Assembly: GCA_905209865.1 (NCBI GenBank)
Contig: CAJLUP010000017.1
Coordinates: 1-23,958 of the forward strand
Source: an uncultured Lachnospiraceae bacterium
GTDB lineage: Bacteria; Bacillota; Clostridia; Lachnospirales; Lachnospiraceae
Reading direction: 5' to 3'
Length of the DNA stretch: 23,958 nt
Shown here: positions 15,703-23,463 of the stretch, in pieces
Layout: each line of letters opens with the position of its first letter
How positions within the stretch are numbered: position 1 is the first letter of the stretch
Program-made: the position numbers and the translations under genes
Notes under the pieces: model-generated
Told to the model about the DNA's origin: nothing
The model's database searches: none
The model's input: only the letters and a program-made list of their open reading frames with translations

Positions 15703-16309
15703 GCTCTGTCTCCTTTCTTCTGACTGCATCCACAAATGCCGCCATTTTCTCCTGATCTTTCCTTCCATCCGTCTCCAGAGAAGAACTTGCGTCTACTCCG
15801 TACGGACGGATCTTCTCAACAGCTCTCGCCACATTTTCCGCTGTCAGTCCTCCTGCCAGAAAGAACGGTCTTTTCATTCCTTTCAGCAAATTCCAGTCGA
15901 ACACTTTTCCACTTCCGGCTCCGGCATCCAACAGCAAAAGATCTGCCTTACTCCCCTCTGCCCGTTCAACCGCTTCTTTTCCTGTAATACAAAACGCCTG
16001 CATCACCGGAAGGTCCGTCAGTTCCTTTATCTTTCTTACTTCGGCATCTGTCTCATTTCCGTGAAGCTGAATGCGATCGATCACGCCTCTGTCTGATAGT
16101 TCTGCAATAACTTCCGGCGTCTCCCCTGCAAATACTCCCACAACTTGAATCGACGGATCAAGCAGAGCCTTCAATCTTTTTGCTTTTTCATAACTCACCT
16201 TGCGTCGGCTCTCATTCGCAAACACAAACCCGATGTAATCCGGTTTCAGTGCATTTGCCCATTCTATCTCACATTCCCTTGTCAGTCCGCATAATTTTAT
16301 CTTCGTCAT
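15692..16309 (-). CDS. trpF: Phosphoribosylanthranilate isomerase
   Basis: TrpF isomerises N-(5-phosphoribosyl)anthranilate to the CDRP enol-amine. The 205-residue protein begins MTKIKLCGL with catalytic Cys7. It has DRIQLHGNE, the second catalytic Asp in LLLDAGAGSGKVFDW, LAGGLTAENV and GVDASSSLE. The ATG at 16309 overlaps the trpC stop as ATGA and follows a GGGGG ribosome site; a GTG two codons upstream is less likely. It is a free-standing gene, not fused to trpC as in E. coli. Confidence 0.96.
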   Translation of the reverse strand: MTKIKLCGLTRECEIEWANALKPDYIGFVFANESRRKVSYEKAKRLKALLDPSIQVVGVFAGETPEVIAELSDRGVIDRIQLHGNETDAEVRKIKELTDLPVMQAFCITGKEAVERAEGSKADLLLLDAGAGSGKVFDWNLLKGMKRPFFLAGGLTAENVARAVEKIRPYGVDASSSLETDGRKDQEKMAAFVDAVRRKETEHDE

Positions 16310-17088
16310 ATACACCCCCGCAGTTCCCGAAGCTTCGCCTTTTTATCCGAAGCTCTCATCAGCGCCTCTCCGATCAGAACCCCATCGGCGCCAATCTTTT
16401 CCATCGCTTCTACATCTTTCCTTGTCTTCACTCCGCTTTCCGCCACAAATAAAATGTCTTTCGGAACAAGATTTCGAAGCTGCCTGCTCCGATCCTGATC
16501 TACTGTAAAATCTTCCAAACATCGATTGTTCACCCCGATCAGCCTTGACCCTGCCCGCAGTGCAATTTGAATTTCCTGTTCATTATGAACTTCCGTCAAA
16601 GCCGAAAGTCCCAGTTGCTCACAGATTTCCAAATCTTTCTCTATCTCTTCTTCAGTCAGAAGCGAACAGATCAAAAGAACTGCCGACGCTCCGAGCACTT
16701 TCGCCTCGTAGATCATATATTCATCAATCGTAAAATCCTTTCGCAGACAAGGAACTGCCGTCTTTTCTGCAATTTCTTTTAAATATTCGTTTCTGCCGAG
16801 AAACCATTTCGGTTCTGTCAGTACTGAAATCGCGTCTGCCCCTGCGTTTTCATAGCATTTTGCAATGTCCATATACGGGAAATCTTCTGCGATCAATCCT
16901 TTGGACGGCGACGCCTTTTTGCACTCGCATATCATTGAGATGCCCGGTTTTCGCAGTGCCTTTTCAAATGCAAACGCCCCTTTTGGCATGGTAAGCGCCA
17001 GCGTTTTCATTTCTTCGAAAGAGATTTCCCTTTTTGCCTGCTCCACACGCTTCTTCGTATCTTGTGATATTTGTTTCAACAGATTCAT
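16306..17088 (-). CDS. trpC: Indole-3-glycerol phosphate synthase
   Basis: TrpC closes the indole ring: CDRP gives indole-3-glycerol phosphate and CO2. The 260-residue product has ICECKKASPSKG with Glu55 and Lys57, LRKDFTIDEYMIYEA with the catalytic Lys, LTEVHNEQE, IGVNNRCLEDF, VAESGV and GVLIGEALM in order, as expected for the (beta/alpha)8 barrel. The start at 17088 follows AGGAGGAGAAGG. An 81-base gap separates it from trpD, the only sizeable gap in this otherwise overlapping operon. I see no promoter or hairpin of note in that gap. Confidence 0.96.
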   Translation of the reverse strand: MNLLKQISQDTKKRVEQAKREISFEEMKTLALTMPKGAFAFEKALRKPGISMICECKKASPSKGLIAEDFPYMDIAKCYENAGADAISVLTEPKWFLGRNEYLKEIAEKTAVPCLRKDFTIDEYMIYEAKVLGASAVLLICSLLTEEEIEKDLEICEQLGLSALTEVHNEQEIQIALRAGSRLIGVNNRCLEDFTVDQDRSRQLRNLVPKDILFVAESGVKTRKDVEAMEKIGADGVLIGEALMRASDKKAKLRELRGCI

Positions 17089-17169
17089 CCTTCTCCTCCT
17101 GACGATATTTCCTTTAATCTTCTCCTGCGACCAATGATGATCTTCCTCTCTTCTGTTCCCTGCCTTCTG

Positions 17170-18192
17170 TCAATTCCCCCGATTGCTTCCCTCGATCAAC
17201 TTCCGCAAAACCTCCAGTGCCTTTCCTGAATCAATCAGTTCTGCTGCAAGCAAGATGCCGTCCTCCATACTCTCGGCTTTCCCTCCGATATACAAAGATG
17301 CGCCGGCATTCAGAAGCACCGCATTCCTTTTATGTCCCTGTTCTCCCTGTAAAACAGCCATCGTAATCGCCGCGTTTTCCTGTGGAGTACCGCCTTCCAG
17401 ATCCGCCTTTTTACATCGTTTGAATCCGAACTGTTCCGGTGTGATCACTGTTGTCTTAAACCATCCGTCCTTAATCTCACAAATGGTAGTCGGGGCGCTC
17501 AATGAGATCTCATCCAGCTTATCCTGCCCGTAAACAACCATCCCCCGGCGGATCCCGAGCCGGATCAGAACCTGTGCCAAAGGTTCTACAAGATACTCGT
17601 CATAGACACCCAGAAGCTGCATAGATGGAGTTCCCGGATTCGTCAGCGGTCCTAAAATATTAAATACTGTTCGAAATCCTAACTCTTTACGGATCGCCCC
17701 TACATATTTCATAGACGTATGATATTTCTGTGCAAAGAAGAAACACATTCCCGCCTCTTCCAAAAGTTCCCTGCATTTTTGCGGACTCTGCTCGATATTT
17801 ACTCCCAACGCTTCCAGACAGTCCGCCGTTCCGCATTTGGAAGAAGCCGCCCTGTTTCCGTGTTTTGCAACTTTCAGCCCTCCTGCCGCCGCTACAAGTG
17901 CCGCCGTTGTAGAGATATTAAAACTGTGGGCGTTGTCCCCGCCAGTTCCGACAATCTCAAACAGCTCCATATCCGTTTCCACTTTCGTCGCATGAGCCCT
18001 CATCGCTGCCGCACACCCTGCGATCTCATCTGTCGTTTCTGCCCTTGCGCTCTTTGTGGAAAGCGCCGCTAAAAACGCCGCGTTCTGTGTGGAAGTTGTC
18101 TCGCCGCTCATAATCTCGTTCATAACACGATAAGCTTCCTCATAAGTAAGATCTTCTTTGTTTACTATTTTTACGATTGCTTCTTTAATCAT
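17170..18192 (-). CDS. trpD: Anthranilate phosphoribosyltransferase
   Basis: TrpD adds the phosphoribosyl group of PRPP to anthranilate. The 340-residue protein has the PRPP/Mg site GTGGD at 82-86 with FNISTTAALV, the anthranilate-site KHGNRAASSKCGTAD (110-124), and DE/ISLSAPT downstream (LDEISLSAPTTI). Length is standard and there is no fused TrpG domain. Its ATG overlaps the trpG stop as ATGA, implying translational coupling. Confidence 0.96.
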   Translation of the reverse strand: MIKEAIVKIVNKEDLTYEEAYRVMNEIMSGETTSTQNAAFLAALSTKSARAETTDEIAGCAAAMRAHATKVETDMELFEIVGTGGDNAHSFNISTTAALVAAAGGLKVAKHGNRAASSKCGTADCLEALGVNIEQSPQKCRELLEEAGMCFFFAQKYHTSMKYVGAIRKELGFRTVFNILGPLTNPGTPSMQLLGVYDEYLVEPLAQVLIRLGIRRGMVVYGQDKLDEISLSAPTTICEIKDGWFKTTVITPEQFGFKRCKKADLEGGTPQENAAITMAVLQGEQGHKRNAVLLNAGASLYIGGKAESMEDGILLAAELIDSGKALEVLRKLIEGSNRGN

Positions 18193-18776
18193 TGCCGTGC
18201 ACCTCCGTCTTTTAAATGAATGAAATTATACAACATCTGTCTTCCTTCCGGCGTCATGATCGACTCAGGATGAAACTGTACTCCATAAATGTGACACTTT
18301 CGATGAGCCACCGCCATCACTTCCCCGTCCGCCGTTCTCGCGATCACCTGCAATTCTTCCGGTATCGTTTCTTCCTTCGCAGCCAAAGAATGATATCTTG
18401 CCGCAAATGTTTTTTCAGAACAATTCCGAAACAGCAGACTGTCTGTATCCAGTTCAATCTCCGACTGTTTCCCGTGCATCCGCTTTTTTGCATATGTTAT
18501 CTCTGCCCCAAATGCCGCGCAGATCGCCTGATGTCCAAGACATACGCCTAAGACTGGGATCTCTTTTCCAAGCTCTTTTACCACATCGATAAGAATTCCT
18601 GCATCTTCCGGCCTTCCGGGTCCCGGTGACAGAAGGATCTGATCCGGATGTAACTTCCTGATTTCTTCCACCGTCATCTCATCGTTTCGGATCACTTTGA
18701 TCTTCGGGTCAAACTCTCCGATAAGCTGATAAAGATTATAAGAAAAACTGTCATAATTATCGATCAACAAAATCAT
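18189..18776 (-). CDS. trpG: Anthranilate synthase glutaminase subunit
   Basis: TrpG releases ammonia from glutamine for TrpE. The 195-residue class I amidotransferase begins MILLIDNYDSFSYNL and has LLSPGPGRPEDAG and the triad Cys79 (LGVCLGHQ), His169 and Glu171 (VQFHPES). The HGKQS segment (101-105) is characteristic of the TrpG/PabA group. As the trpE partner in a trp operon it is TrpG, although in many Firmicutes the same subunit also serves PabB. It overlaps trpE by 4 bases (ATGA). Confidence 0.96.
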   Translation of the reverse strand: MILLIDNYDSFSYNLYQLIGEFDPKIKVIRNDEMTVEEIRKLHPDQILLSPGPGRPEDAGILIDVVKELGKEIPVLGVCLGHQAICAAFGAEITYAKKRMHGKQSEIELDTDSLLFRNCSEKTFAARYHSLAAKEETIPEELQVIARTADGEVMAVAHRKCHIYGVQFHPESIMTPEGRQMLYNFIHLKDGGARQ

Positions 18777-20242
18777 ATCGTTTCCTCCCCCGCTGTTTTC
18801 AGAGCTTTCACAACCGCTTTCGCCTTATTGATACATTCTTCATACTCTCTTTCCGGTACTGAATCTGCCACGATCCCGGCTCCGCTTCTCACGAATACAG
18901 TTCCATTTTTCTTGTAAGCGATCCGAATGGCAATGCAAGTATCCATATTTCCTGTAAAATCAATGTATCCGATAGCTCCTCCGTAAATTCCCCTCTTATT
19001 ACTCTCCAGTTCCCCGATCAGTTGACAGGCGCGGATCTTAGGCGCTCCTGAAAGTGTTCCTGCCGGAAGCACCGCTTCAATGGCGTCAAATCCGTCAAAG
19101 CCTTCCCTGATCTTTCCGCTCACCGTCGATCCGATATGCATCACATGCGAAAATTTTTCAATCGAATGAAGCTTCTCTACATGCACGGATCCAAATTCAC
19201 TTATCTTTCCCAGATCATTTCGCCCAAGGTCAACAAGCATATTATGTTCTGCAATCTCTTTTTCATCAGAAAGAAGTTCCATCTCCAATCTCTGATCTTC
19301 CGCTTCCGTTCTTCCTCTTGGTCTTGTTCCGGCAAGAGGAAACGTGTGCAGAATTCCATTTTCTAATTTTACAAGTGTTTCAGGCGAAGCTCCTGCCACC
19401 TCTACGTCTGTCCCCGAGAAATAGAACATATACGGAGAAGGATTCATTGTCCGAAGCACCCTGTAAGTATTCAGAAGACTCCCCTCAAACTCTGCGCTTA
19501 ACCTGTTCGACAGTACGATCTGAAAGATCTCTCCTTCGCGGATATATGTTTTTGCCTTTTCTGCCATTTCACAATATCTCTTTTTATCAAAAAGCTGTTT
19601 CACTTCCCCGGTCAGATGCCCCGCAGGTTCTTCTTTCTTTTTTCCTGTCCTCAACAGCCTTGCAAGCTGCTTTAATTCAACCCCGGCCCGGCGGTACTCC
19701 GTTTCCGGATCATCCAGAGAAATTGTCACAATAAGCACGATCTTTTGCTTCACATGATCGAAGGCGATCACTTTATCAAAGAGCATCAGATCCACATCTT
19801 TAAAACATTCCGTATCCTCTGCCGGGCACCGGACAGATGGCTCGCGATAACCTAGATAATCATAGGAGAAATATCCTACAAATCCTCCGGCAAACGGCGG
19901 AAGATAATCGAAACGCGGACTTCGGTAGTCTGCCAGGATCTGCCGCAGATACCCGGATGGATCATCTGTCTGTATCTTCAGGCTTCCGGCTTTTAATTCT
20001 CCGTTTACACAACTTACAGAAAGCTTCGGATCAAATCCAAGAAAACTGTATCTTCCCCACCGCTCATTCTGCTGCGCCGATTCCAACATGTAACAATGCG
20101 AAGAAATATTTTTCAATACCCGCATTGTTTCAATAGGCGTTGTAAAATCCGACAAAATCTCACAGCTTACAGGAACAGTCTTGTAGTTTCCTTCTTCTGC
20201 AAACGCTTTCACTTCTTCAAGTTTCGGTAAAATATTCATCAT
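18773..20242 (-). CDS. trpE: Anthranilate synthase component I
   Basis: TrpE converts chorismate and ammonia to anthranilate, the first committed step of tryptophan synthesis. The 489-residue protein has the N-terminal domain with MLES (52-55) and NPSPYMFY (267-274), the elements forming the tryptophan feedback pocket. The chorismate-binding domain follows (AGTRPRGR, DLGRNDLGKI, LPAGTLSGAPKIRA, GGAIGYIDF), so allosteric inhibition is expected. The start is either ATG 20242 or the adjacent ATG 20239; AGGAGG lies closer to ideal spacing from the second. Transcription is controlled by the T-box leader immediately upstream. Confidence 0.97.
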   Translation of the reverse strand: MMNILPKLEEVKAFAEEGNYKTVPVSCEILSDFTTPIETMRVLKNISSHCYMLESAQQNERWGRYSFLGFDPKLSVSCVNGELKAGSLKIQTDDPSGYLRQILADYRSPRFDYLPPFAGGFVGYFSYDYLGYREPSVRCPAEDTECFKDVDLMLFDKVIAFDHVKQKIVLIVTISLDDPETEYRRAGVELKQLARLLRTGKKKEEPAGHLTGEVKQLFDKKRYCEMAEKAKTYIREGEIFQIVLSNRLSAEFEGSLLNTYRVLRTMNPSPYMFYFSGTDVEVAGASPETLVKLENGILHTFPLAGTRPRGRTEAEDQRLEMELLSDEKEIAEHNMLVDLGRNDLGKISEFGSVHVEKLHSIEKFSHVMHIGSTVSGKIREGFDGFDAIEAVLPAGTLSGAPKIRACQLIGELESNKRGIYGGAIGYIDFTGNMDTCIAIRIAYKKNGTVFVRSGAGIVADSVPEREYEECINKAKAVVKALKTAGEETI

Positions 20243-20274
20243 AGTCCTCCTCCCTGTCTGCCAAAAAAATGGTC

Positions 20275-20315
20275 AAAAAAAGTCCCTGACAGATTTCAAA
20301 AAATCTGTCAAGGAC
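20275..20315 (-). terminator. T-box-controlled terminator before trpE
   Basis: GTCCTTGACAGATTT pairs with AAATCTGTCAGGGAC (20315-20282) around a short loop and is followed by seven U residues. It lies just downstream of the T-box sequence and 33 bases before trpE. It is the termination arm of the attenuator. Confidence 0.9.
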
Positions 20316-20589
20316 GAATCACATACAAATAAAAATCTGTATGACACTATCCGCGGTGCCACCTTGGTTTACAGCTTTGACGCTGTACTCTTGTCAGGAT
20401 ACCAACATATCCCCGGCAACTAACGTATGCCTGTACGTCGCAGAATACTCTGTATTTTACAATACATTTGACTGCGCCCTCAGCGGTCCATTTGACGACT
20501 TGTTTCTCACCTGCTTCTCAGCGCCGCAGGCTCTCTGTAAAGGCATCATCGCCGTTATCTCCTCTTCAACGGTTTGATTTATTAAAATT
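20275..20589 (-). promoter_or_regulatory. T-box leader specific for tRNA-Trp
   Basis: The leader has the hallmark T-box AAGGTGGCACCGCGG at 20365-20351, immediately before the terminator. A long stem I region (about 20580-20460) contains GAAGAGGAGATAAC near its 5' side. The likely specifier codon is UGG at 20490-20488 (in AAATGGACCG), which matches the downstream trp genes. Uncharged tRNA-Trp would pair with the specifier and the T-box, and so favour antitermination and expression of trpEGDCFBA. The specifier was assigned by position and by agreement with the operon, not by a computed fold. Confidence 0.93.
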
Positions 20590-20595
20590 TATTCG

Positions 20596-20624
20596 AATAT
20601 ACCACTATCATTTTTCTGTGTCAA
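20596..20624 (-). promoter_or_regulatory. Sigma-A promoter of the trp operon
   Basis: TTGACA (20624-20619) and TATATT (20601-20596) are separated by 17 bases on the minus strand. The T-box leader begins a few bases downstream. Confidence 0.85.
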
Positions 20625-20685
20625 GGATCTTTTTTAAGAAAAATTTCAAAAAAATACGAAAAAAAATACGAAGACAAAAAGAGAT

Positions 20686-20714
20686 TGACAAACAATTCCA
20701 GCCGTTGTATATAT
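20686..20714 (+). promoter_or_regulatory. Sigma-A promoter of the glutamate synthase operon
   Basis: TTGACA (20686-20691) and TATATA (20709-20714) have a 17-base spacer, with an A-rich tract containing two AAATACGAA repeats upstream. It is divergent from the trp promoter. The GATTGACAAACA block equals that of the glnN promoter. Confidence 0.85.
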
Positions 20715-20722
20715 ATTAATTA

Positions 20723-20753
20723 TGAGCAAAGGCGTTCATTTTCAGAGCAGAAT
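20723..20753 (+). promoter_or_regulatory. ANTAR-type dual hairpin (antiterminator) in the glutamate synthase leader
   Basis: P1 is ATGAGC-AAAGGC-GTTCAT (20723-20740), 6 base pairs including one G-U, with a six-base loop having A1 and G4. A candidate P2, TTC-AGAGCA-GAA (20742-20753), has a loop with A1 and G4 on a 3-bp stem. The P1 loop and 3' arm are part of the terminator stem that follows. The layout is the same as in the glnN leader. P1 is convincing; P2 is weak. Confidence 0.65.
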
Positions 20754-20797
20754 TTATCTGCCCTCAGAATGAGCGTCTTTTCTTTTTTATTTTTTCT
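20729..20797 (+). terminator. Conditional intrinsic terminator in the glutamate synthase leader
   Basis: AAAGGCGTTCATT (20729-20741) pairs over 13 positions (two G-U) with AATGAGCGTCTTT (20769-20781). An inner GCAGA/TCTGC stem closes an ATTTA loop. A U-rich run continues to about 20797, before the start codon at 20819. It would stop transcription unless the hexaloop hairpin fold is stabilised. Confidence 0.85.
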
Positions 20798-20818
20798 GAA
20801 AGGAAGGTCTAAAATATT

Positions 20819-21913
20819 ATGAAAATCGAAGGTCAAGTACGGATCCCTTCCGGATGTGCAATTTCGGCAGTAATTTCTAAAGAAGGCAAGAAAATGTCCG
20901 GTGAAATGATCACAAATTCTATGAAACCGATGCACGACCGTTCTAACGGATTAGGCGGAGGTTTTGCCGGCTACGGTATTTACCCTGACTATAAAGATTT
21001 TTATGCATTACATATCTTTTTTGATTCCCGCAGCACCCGCAAAGAGTGCGAGGCATATTTAAAAGAACAGTTCGAAATCGTACAGTCGGAGATCATCCCG
21101 ACCCGTAAGATCCCATCGATCACAGACGAACCTATTATATGGAGATATTTCGTCGCCCCATTAAAATCCGTTCTGACCGCCCTTCAGCTGGATGAAAAAG
21201 AGTTTGTAGCCAAAACGGTCATGAAAATCAACGCAGAAATGTCCGGCGCCTATGTCTTTTCCAGCGGTCAAAATATGGGAACATTCAAAGCAGTCGGTTT
21301 TCCTGAGGACGTAGGAGTCTTTTATAAACTGGAAGAATATGAAGGATATTCCTGGACTGCACACGGACGATATCCGACGAACACCCCGGGCTGGTGGGGA
21401 GGCGCGCATCCCTTCACACTGCTCGATTATTCCATCGTGCACAACGGCGAGATCTCTTCCTATGACGCAAACCGCCGATTCATTGAGATGTTCGGCTACA
21501 AATGCACTCTTCAGACCGATACGGAAGTGATCACCTATATTATGGATTATCTGCTGCGCGTTCAAGGGCTTTCTCTTGAGGAAGCAGCCAGCGTGATCGC
21601 AGCGCCGTTTTGGAGCACCATCGCATCAAAAGAAGATTTAAGCGAACAGGAGAAATCCATTTATCTAAGAACAATGTTCTCAAGTTTTCTGATCACCGGA
21701 CCATTCTCTATTGTATTCGGCTTTAACGGAGGACTGATGGCGCTCAATGACCGTTTAAAACTCCGTTCCATGGTTGTAGGAGAGAAAGAAGATAAAATAT
21801 TTATCGCCAGTGAAGAGTCGGCGATCCGCGCGATAGAACCGGATGCAGAAAACATCTGGGCTCCGGCAGGCGGAGAACCTGTTATCGTTAAAGTAAAGGA
21901 AGGTGCATTTTAA
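20819..21913 (+). CDS. Glutamate synthase-type class II glutamine amidotransferase
   Basis: This 364-residue protein corresponds to the glutaminase domain of glutamate synthase encoded as a separate gene (GlxB-like/archaeal type). The Ntn cysteine is probably Cys13 in RIPSGCAISAV, which requires removal of a 12-residue propeptide, as in PurF. Family features include GGGFAGYGIYP, SWTAHGRYPTNTPGWWGGAHPF with the glutamine-binding Arg, IVHNGEISSYDANRR and LQTDTEVITY. It supplies ammonia to the synthase encoded next, and its stop overlaps the next start by one base (TAATG). AAGGAAGG lies about 11 bases before the ATG, a rather long spacing. A domain of a different GltS-like enzyme is possible, but the three-gene order supports glutamate synthase. 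Confidence 0.92.
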   Translation: MKIEGQVRIPSGCAISAVISKEGKKMSGEMITNSMKPMHDRSNGLGGGFAGYGIYPDYKDFYALHIFFDSRSTRKECEAYLKEQFEIVQSEIIPTRKIPSITDEPIIWRYFVAPLKSVLTALQLDEKEFVAKTVMKINAEMSGAYVFSSGQNMGTFKAVGFPEDVGVFYKLEEYEGYSWTAHGRYPTNTPGWWGGAHPFTLLDYSIVHNGEISSYDANRRFIEMFGYKCTLQTDTEVITYIMDYLLRVQGLSLEEAASVIAAPFWSTIASKEDLSEQEKSIYLRTMFSSFLITGPFSIVFGFNGGLMALNDRLKLRSMVVGEKEDKIFIASEESAIRAIEPDAENIWAPAGGEPVIVKVKEGAF

Positions 21914-23418
21914 TGAATGTAGAATTTATCTATCCGGAATTTGAAGTAATCAGAAACGCAGACAGATGTATTGCATGCCGGATCTGTGAACGGCAATGTG
22001 CAAACGACGTTCATCATTTTGATGAAGAACACCGCCTGATGACATGCGACGAATCAAAATGTGTCAACTGCCAGCGCTGTGTCGCCCTATGTCCGACCAG
22101 AGCGCTGAAAATCGTCAAAAACGACTGTACGTTCCGGGAGAATTCCAACTGGTCCAACGACACAATCAAGGAGATCTATAAGCAGGCAGAAAGCGGCGGT
22201 GTCCTTCTCTCTTCTATGGGAAATCCGAAACCTTTTCCCGTTTATTGGGACAAGATACTGATCAATGCATCACAGGTTACAAATCCTTCGATCGATCCTT
22301 TGCGGGAACCTATGGAAACAAAAGTATATCTTGGGAAAAAACCACAAAAAATCCACAGATCCGAAGACGGCAGACTGGACTGCACACTGCCGCCTCAATT
22401 AGAACTTTCTATGCCGGTCATGTTTTCCGCTATGAGCTATGGCTCGATCAGTTATAACGCTCACAAATCTTTGGCTTTGGCAGCGACAGAACTTGGCATC
22501 TTATATAACACAGGAGAGGGAGGACTTCACGAAGATTTCTATTGTTATGGAGAGAACACGATCGTACAGGTCGCTTCCGGCCGATTCGGAGTTCATGAAG
22601 ACTACCTGAATACCGGAGCCGCTATCGAGATCAAGATGGGACAGGGTGCAAAACCCGGCATCGGAGGTCATCTTCCGGGCGCGAAGATCGTAGGCGATGT
22701 TTCCCGTACCCGAATGATCCCCGAAGGCTCAGATGCTATTTCTCCCGCGCCTCACCACGACATTTATTCGATTGAAGATCTGCGTCAGCTCGTTTTTTCT
22801 TTAAAGGAAGCAGTCAACTATAAAAAACCGATCATCGTAAAGGTAGCCGCCGTACATAATATTGCTGCAATCGCAAGCGGCATTGCCCGAAGCGGAGCCG
22901 ATATCATCGCCATTGACGGATTTCGCGGAGGTACAGGAGCCGCGCCGACAAGAATTCGTGATCATGTCGGAATTCCTATTGAACTTGCACTTGCTTCTGT
23001 CGATCAAAGACTCCGCGACGAAGGGATCAGAAACAATGTTTCTCTCGTAGTCGGAGGCAGCATCCGAAGTGCAGCAGATGTAGTAAAAGCCATCGCCCTC
23101 GGCGCAGACGCCTGCTATGTTGCAACCGCAGCTCTTCTCGCCCTAGGATGCCATCTCTGCCGTACATGTCAGAGCGGCAAATGCAACTGGGGCATCGCGA
23201 CGCAGCGTCCTGAGCTTGTTCAAAGACTGGATCCTGAGACAGGAAGCAGACGGCTGATCAATCTGATGACCGCCTGGAAACATGAGATCAAAGAATTAAT
23301 GGGCGGTATGGGAATCAATTCCATAGAAGCGCTTCGCGGAAACCGCCTGATGCTGCGTGGAATCGGCCTTACGGAAAAAGAACTTGAAATCCTCGGCATC
23401 TCTCATGCAGGGGAATAA
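21913..23418 (+). CDS. Glutamate synthase-related protein: ferredoxin module plus FMN synthase domain
   Basis: This 501-residue protein has an N-terminal 2x[4Fe-4S] module with C19, C22, C25, C29 and C50, C53, C56, C60. The FMN-binding glutamate synthase barrel follows (SAMSYGSISYNAHKSLALAA, GQGAKPGIGGHLPG, IAIDGFRGGTGAAPTRIRDHVG). Cysteines 413, 416, 419 and 424 in CHLCRTCQSGKC include candidate ligands of the 3Fe-4S cluster. The enzyme would aminate 2-oxoglutarate with ammonia from the upstream subunit, receiving electrons through its ferredoxin module. The dedicated electron donor is not in the window. The archaeal-type layout (no large GltB fusion) is common in strict anaerobes. Fused ferredoxin and separate glutaminase genes support a multi-subunit complex. 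Confidence 0.94.
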   Translation: MNVEFIYPEFEVIRNADRCIACRICERQCANDVHHFDEEHRLMTCDESKCVNCQRCVALCPTRALKIVKNDCTFRENSNWSNDTIKEIYKQAESGGVLLSSMGNPKPFPVYWDKILINASQVTNPSIDPLREPMETKVYLGKKPQKIHRSEDGRLDCTLPPQLELSMPVMFSAMSYGSISYNAHKSLALAATELGILYNTGEGGLHEDFYCYGENTIVQVASGRFGVHEDYLNTGAAIEIKMGQGAKPGIGGHLPGAKIVGDVSRTRMIPEGSDAISPAPHHDIYSIEDLRQLVFSLKEAVNYKKPIIVKVAAVHNIAAIASGIARSGADIIAIDGFRGGTGAAPTRIRDHVGIPIELALASVDQRLRDEGIRNNVSLVVGGSIRSAADVVKAIALGADACYVATAALLALGCHLCRTCQSGKCNWGIATQRPELVQRLDPETGSRRLINLMTAWKHEIKELMGGMGINSIEALRGNRLMLRGIGLTEKELEILGISHAGE

Positions 23419-23463
23419 AAATCAAAAGAATTTTCAAACAAATAATCGGAGGTATGATATAAT

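Noticed and set aside
20720..20935. A 71-codon minus-strand frame antisense to the glutamate synthase leader and gene start
   Set aside because: Its sequence is explained by the terminator hairpin and by the reverse of a conserved gene; no ribosome site is visible.
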